Shown here piece by piece: positions 60,135 to 64,000 of a stretch of DNA of 64,000 bases. Each line of letters starts with the position of its first letter. Position 1 is the stretch's first letter. Location of the stretch: contig DIMT01000034.1 in the NCBI GenBank assembly GCA_002425705.1, positions 26,429 through 90,428 on the forward strand. The letters run 5' to 3'. The notes under the pieces were generated by a model. It was not told where the DNA came from. It saw nothing but the letters and a program-made list of their open reading frames with translations, and ran no database searches. The position numbers and the translations under genes are program-made. Source of the stretch: Firmicutes bacterium UBA5559. Lineage in GTDB: Bacteria > Bacillota > Clostridia > Peptostreptococcales > Anaerovoracaceae.

Positions 60135-63100
60135 ATGGCGTTATTCTCAAGAATTAAAAACCTATTCGCCAAAGACACCACTCCAGTGGCTAATAAAACC
60201 CTGCCTCCGGAAGTGGAAAAGCTCTATGCCCTGGAGTCGGATTTCTCTCGGTTGCTTAATGAAAACGCCTATATTGCAAGGCGGGATTATTCCCAAATCA
60301 CTGATGAATTTTCCGAGTTGCAGAATCATTTTAAAGTGTTGATGGATGGCGGTATCCTGGAGGAATATTGCAGGAAACATGGAGTCCCCCGGGAGAAAAC
60401 CATAAAAGCTCTTGGGACACTTGTAAGGGTAGATCACCTAGTTGAGGAACACAATGACCGGTTCGTCGCCCATAATAAGATCGCCGAAAAACAGTATCTG
60501 GATACCATTCTCCAGGATGTGGATCCTCAAATCATGTTGGATGAAAATCAGCGAGACGTGGTGCTCACCGATGAGGACTACTGCCTGGTGATTGCCGGGG
60601 CCGGAGCCGGTAAGACCACGACAGTTGCTGCTAAGGTCAAGTATCTGGTGGATAAGAAGAAAATCGATCCAAAGAAGATTCTGGTCATCTCCTTTACCAA
60701 TAAAGCAGTAGAGGAGCTGCGGGATAAGATCAACAAGGCGCTGCAAATCGATTGCCCCATTACGACCTTTCATTCCACCGGCAACGCGATTATCCGGAAA
60801 AATACTCCCGACAAGTTGAATATCGTGGACGGATCCAGGCTGTACTATGTCCTTCTGGATTATTTCCGAGGGAATCTCCTGAAAAATGAGCGGATGGTCA
60901 ACAACCTGATTCTGTTCTTCGGTTCCTATATTGATGCCCCCTATGAGGGCAAAGACCTGAATTTGTTTTTTGATTCTGTCGCCAAAGGCCGCTATGAGAC
61001 CCTGAAGAGTGATCTGGACGAGTACATCCATGAAATTTGCGATACCAGAAGTAAAAGACAGATCACGATTTCCAATGAGATCCTGCGGTCCGGCCAGGAA
61101 GTGGAAATCGCAAACTTTTTGTATTTAAACAATATCGATTATCAGTACGAACCCATCTATCCTTTCAATATTCAATTCTCCAGAAAGCCCTATACCCCGG
61201 ACTTCATCATCCGTCAGGGGGACCATACCGCTTATATTGAGCATTTCGCCCTCTCCGAGTCCGGAGAAAATCATCGCTTCAGTCCAGACCAAATCGAAGC
61301 CTATAAAAGGGCTATCCGTGAAAAGATCAGGCTTCACAAACAGCACGGGACTTCTCTTCTCTATACCTTTTCCCGATACAAGGATGGCCGGCCCCTGCTG
61401 GATCACCTGAAAGAGCAGTTGGAACATCATGGTTTTATTCTCGATCCCCGTTCCCAGCGGGAAGTAGTAGAAAAGCTGGTTTTTTCAGAGCAATCCAGAT
61501 ACATCCGCCGGCTGGTGGATTTGATCTGCCAGTTTATCAACAATTTCAAAACCAATGCTTATACCAATGAAGATTTCCGGAGGTTGGCCGATTCCACCAC
61601 CAACGTCCGTTCCAAACTGTTTCTGGACATCTGCCAGGGCTGTTACCTGGAATACCAACGCCATCTGGCCGAAAACAATGCGGTGGATTTTCAGGATATG
61701 ATCAATGAGTCCGCCCGGCTGCTTCGGGAAGTCAAGGAGATGAAGCAGAAGCTGGACTTCCGGTATATTATTGTGGACGAATACCAGGATATCTCCCGTC
61801 AGCGTTTTGACCTGACCAGGGAGCTATCGGAGGTGACCGACGCCAAGATCATTGCCGTAGGGGATGATTGGCAATCCATTTATGCCTTCAGCGGATCGGA
61901 TATTTCCCTTTTCACCCACTTCCGGGAAAAGATGGGCTATGGCAAGCTGCTCAAAATCGTCAATACCTATCGAAACGCCCAGGAAGTCATCGACATCGCC
62001 GGCAAATTCATCCAGAAAAATGAATCCCAGATCCGAAAAGAGCTGGTATCTCCCAAGAGAATCAAGGACCCGGTCATCATCTACACCTACGACAGCAGAG
62101 GGAAGGGCAAGCCGGGGAATACCCGCAGCGGTGCCCTGTATGCCATGGCCCATGGCGTGGAAGTGGCCATCGAGCAGATCCTAAAATTCAATAAAGCAGA
62201 AGGGAAAAGCTCCAATTCCAATATCCTTCTCCTGGGGCGGTTCAACTTCGACGGAGATTCTCTGGAGCGGTCCGGGTTGTTTGAATACGTGATCCGGGGA
62301 TCCAAGATTCGTTCCGTTAAGTATCCTAAAGTGGATATCACCTTTATGACGGCCCACTCCTCCAAAGGGCTGGGGTATGACAACGTCATTGTGATCAACG
62401 GGCGGAATGAAACCTATGGATTTCCCTCAAAGATTGAAAACGATCCGGTCCTGAATTTTGTCATCAAAGAAGATCGATCCATCCAATATGCGGAGGAGCG
62501 GCGGCTGTTTTATGTGGCCATGACCCGGACGAAAAACAGAGTGTTCTTCATCGCTCCCGAGCAAAATCCTTCCGAATTCCTCCTGGAGATTAAGAGGGAT
62601 TATAAAAGCGTTCTGCTTCAGGGCAACTGGAATGAAACCGAACCCGGCCGAAGGAACAGGAAGACCTGCCCCATCTGCGGTTATCCCTTGCAGTATCGGT
62701 ATAAGAGTGCCTATGGTCTCAGGCTGTATATTTGCACCAATGAACCCGAAGTCTGCGGGTTTTTATCCAATGATCTCATGGGTGAAAAAATGGCCATACA
62801 AAAGTGTGACCAGTGCACCGATGGATACCTGATCGTCAAGCGGAGCAGCAACGGAAGCGGAAAACCCTTCCTCGGTTGTACCAACTATACCCGAGACGGC
62901 AAAGGATGTGGCAATACTATCCCTATGCAGGAATATTATCTGAAATATGGGCTCAAAGAAGAGAAAAAGGATGAGGTGGAAAGAGAAAAGAAGCCAGCGG
63001 GCAGCCAGGTTCAGCAGCAAAAGACAACTATCTTGGAGCATGGACCGGCGTTAACGGCCACGCTGGGTAAAAAGAAGACGGATCATTTTATTCTGTCTGA

Positions 63101-63692
63101 CCATGAGGATTCTATCGAGGGCCTGGATTTCGTCCAGATGAATGGCAGCTTTCTCCTGGAAATCATCGGTAAGATCCTCCATTGCATTGAGGAAATCAGC
63201 GAAATCCACTTTTTCGGCAAGGAAGTACTCTTGAATGTACTCCGGGGCTCCCCCGATGAAGCCATCCAGAAGTATAAACTGGAGACGGCTTCCGAATATG
63301 GTACTCTTTCCTCCATTGAGCGAGAGCACCTGGACCTGATCATCGAATGGCTTATTGACAAGGAATTCCTCCTGCGGAGAAACAAGCTTTATCCGGTATT
63401 GTATCCGACCTACAATGGGAAGCATTTCTTACAGGTCATCACCAATGCCCATCAGAAAGATTTAGCCAAATCGCTGGTTGAGCACTTCCCGAAACTCACA
63501 TTCACCTTGCTCCAGAACAATTCAGGGAAGAAAAAGGATTATCCGGTTTATGCAGGTGCCCCATGGACGGAAGCAGAAGATCGAAAGCTGCAGGAAGAAT
63601 TGGATATAGGCCTAACGATAAGTGAAATAGCCCGCAATCACAACCGGTCCTATGGGGTGATAAAGGCAAGGATTGAGAAGTTGGATGGATGA
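60135..63692 (+). CDS. Multidomain SF1 helicase with nuclease insert, zinc fingers and RQC-like domain
   Basis: An 1185-residue protein. The UvrD/Rep-type motor is split: Walker A LVIAGAGAGKTTTVAAKV (about 151-168), motif II IIVDEYQDISRQ (about 545), motif III VGDDWQSIYAFSGSD, and VAMTRTKNRVF near 800. Between them (about 315-395) lies a PD-(D/E)XK-like segment (NFLYLNNIDYQYEPIYPF, YTPDFIIR, YIEHFALS), as in helicase IV relatives. After the motor come two topoisomerase-type zinc fingers (CPICGYPL, CDQCTDGYL), an RQC-like winged helix (about 975-1100) and a C-terminal SANT-like HTH (APWTEAEDRKLQEELDIGLT). GAGGAAC precedes the ATG. GC is host-like again. Confidence 0.88.
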   Translation: MALFSRIKNLFAKDTTPVANKTLPPEVEKLYALESDFSRLLNENAYIARRDYSQITDEFSELQNHFKVLMDGGILEEYCRKHGVPREKTIKALGTLVRVDHLVEEHNDRFVAHNKIAEKQYLDTILQDVDPQIMLDENQRDVVLTDEDYCLVIAGAGAGKTTTVAAKVKYLVDKKKIDPKKILVISFTNKAVEELRDKINKALQIDCPITTFHSTGNAIIRKNTPDKLNIVDGSRLYYVLLDYFRGNLLKNERMVNNLILFFGSYIDAPYEGKDLNLFFDSVAKGRYETLKSDLDEYIHEICDTRSKRQITISNEILRSGQEVEIANFLYLNNIDYQYEPIYPFNIQFSRKPYTPDFIIRQGDHTAYIEHFALSESGENHRFSPDQIEAYKRAIREKIRLHKQHGTSLLYTFSRYKDGRPLLDHLKEQLEHHGFILDPRSQREVVEKLVFSEQSRYIRRLVDLICQFINNFKTNAYTNEDFRRLADSTTNVRSKLFLDICQGCYLEYQRHLAENNAVDFQDMINESARLLREVKEMKQKLDFRYIIVDEYQDISRQRFDLTRELSEVTDAKIIAVGDDWQSIYAFSGSDISLFTHFREKMGYGKLLKIVNTYRNAQEVIDIAGKFIQKNESQIRKELVSPKRIKDPVIIYTYDSRGKGKPGNTRSGALYAMAHGVEVAIEQILKFNKAEGKSSNSNILLLGRFNFDGDSLERSGLFEYVIRGSKIRSVKYPKVDITFMTAHSSKGLGYDNVIVINGRNETYGFPSKIENDPVLNFVIKEDRSIQYAEERRLFYVAMTRTKNRVFFIAPEQNPSEFLLEIKRDYKSVLLQGNWNETEPGRRNRKTCPICGYPLQYRYKSAYGLRLYICTNEPEVCGFLSNDLMGEKMAIQKCDQCTDGYLIVKRSSNGSGKPFLGCTNYTRDGKGCGNTIPMQEYYLKYGLKEEKKDEVEREKKPAGSQVQQQKTTILEHGPALTATLGKKKTDHFILSDHEDSIEGLDFVQMNGSFLLEIIGKILHCIEEISEIHFFGKEVLLNVLRGSPDEAIQKYKLETASEYGTLSSIEREHLDLIIEWLIDKEFLLRRNKLYPVLYPTYNGKHFLQVITNAHQKDLAKSLVEHFPKLTFTLLQNNSGKKKDYPVYAGAPWTEAEDRKLQEELDIGLTISEIARNHNRSYGVIKARIEKLDG

Positions 63693-63706
63693 TGGGGGTG
63701 AATATA

Positions 63707-63991
63707 ATGTCTGAAAATTCTTCGATTTACTTTTATCAAGATGTATTAACAATAACTGAATTTGACAATGTGTGATTAGGGGGGAGAGAGATATCCGAAT
63801 TAATTGATTCCTTTACCATAAGTTATCATGAAAATAGAGATGCTTATGGCCTTGAGATGTTTAAAGACGGGAAACCGATTCAGTTATTGAATGAAAACGA
63901 CGTCGTGACAGGCATCTGGTATTGTCCCAGTTATTTTTCCCGTAATCCCAGTTACAAGATTGAAATAAATAATGTTCCTAAATTGCAATAG
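63707..63991 (+). pseudogene. Small gene interrupted by in-frame TGA
   Basis: ATG 63707 (RBS GGGGG) reads MSENSSIYFYQDVLTITEFD, then a TGA at 63773-63775, and the same frame continues for 71 codons (GGREISELIDSFTISYHENR, ending NVPKLQ then TAG). A single TGG-to-TGA change would restore NVWLGGREIS. The protein is unknown, but the frame is clearly continuous. It follows the helicase gene by 14 bp. Confidence 0.6.
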
Positions 63992-64000
63992 CAAATTGAA

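Noticed and set aside
63773..63775. TGA read as selenocysteine
   Set aside because: The residue expected from context is Trp, no selenocysteine-type stem-loop was evident just after the codon, and many genes in the window end at TGA.

Overview
The window looks like a chromosomal segment of an anaerobic, fermentative member of the Clostridia (Bacillota). The evidence is a tungsten/molybdenum aldehyde:ferredoxin oxidoreductase, a three-subunit electron-bifurcating type [FeFe] hydrogenase, a flavodiiron protein, consensus AGGAGG ribosome binding sites, TTG and GTG starts, and core genes of roughly 50% GC broken by AT-richer accessory inserts. I cannot name the genus from sequence alone. I saw no rRNA, tRNA or CRISPR array.

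Layout. 1-7.2 kb: the 3' part of an ABC-F ATPase, then an aldehyde oxidoreductase and a tandem MoaD-like protein read leftwards from a clear sigma-54 promoter. They are divergent from a sigma-54 activator and a soluble receptor-like protein. 7.2-14.8 kb: a VOC/PhnB gene broken by one in-frame stop, small membrane proteins, RtcB, phosphofructokinase, and an Fnr/Crp-type promoter driving a RIC-like/P-type ATPase/HMA operon. A phosphoribosyltransferase gene faces that operon. 15-28.5 kb: two lipoproteins (one with a sulfite-oxidase-type fold), a MalY-type lyase, a MerR regulator with a textbook 19-bp-spacer target promoter ahead of a diaminopentanoate-dehydrogenase-like gene, a large GGDEF/HD-GYP sensor, two TetR modules with readable tandem operators, and small membrane proteins. 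28.5-35 kb: the hydrogenase operon, a YkuE-type phosphoesterase and a flavodiiron protein.

35-46.3 kb is patchier. It holds an IS30-family element flanked by 13-bp direct repeats, a PAS-GGDEF protein, a DUF4143 ATPase behind palindromic sites, an XRE regulator, an ABC exporter, a split HipBST-type toxin-antitoxin module with three operator copies, and an ECF sigma operon. 46.5-49.1 kb returns to host-like genes. At about 49.19 kb composition drops sharply and a small reading frame is cut short. From there a defence island begins: complete type I restriction-modification (hsdM-hsdS-hsdR), a gene remnant, a GIY-YIG/DUF4357 protein, a frameshifted unknown gene next to an ADP-ribosylglycohydrolase and a WG-repeat protein, and a 1185-residue SF1 helicase with an apparent nuclease insert, topoisomerase-type zinc fingers and an RQC-like domain.

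How the parts work together. Aldehyde oxidation by AOR would feed reduced ferredoxin to the hydrogenase. The flavodiiron protein and the Fnr-type RIC/P-ATPase operon fit defence against oxygen and nitric oxide. The most interesting unexplained systems are the RIC/CPG-ATPase/HMA operon, the HipBST module, a 60-bp hairpin repeat present twice, and the last 7 kb (unknown gene, ADP-ribosylglycohydrolase, WG-repeat protein, multidomain helicase), which could be an uncharacterised defence cluster.
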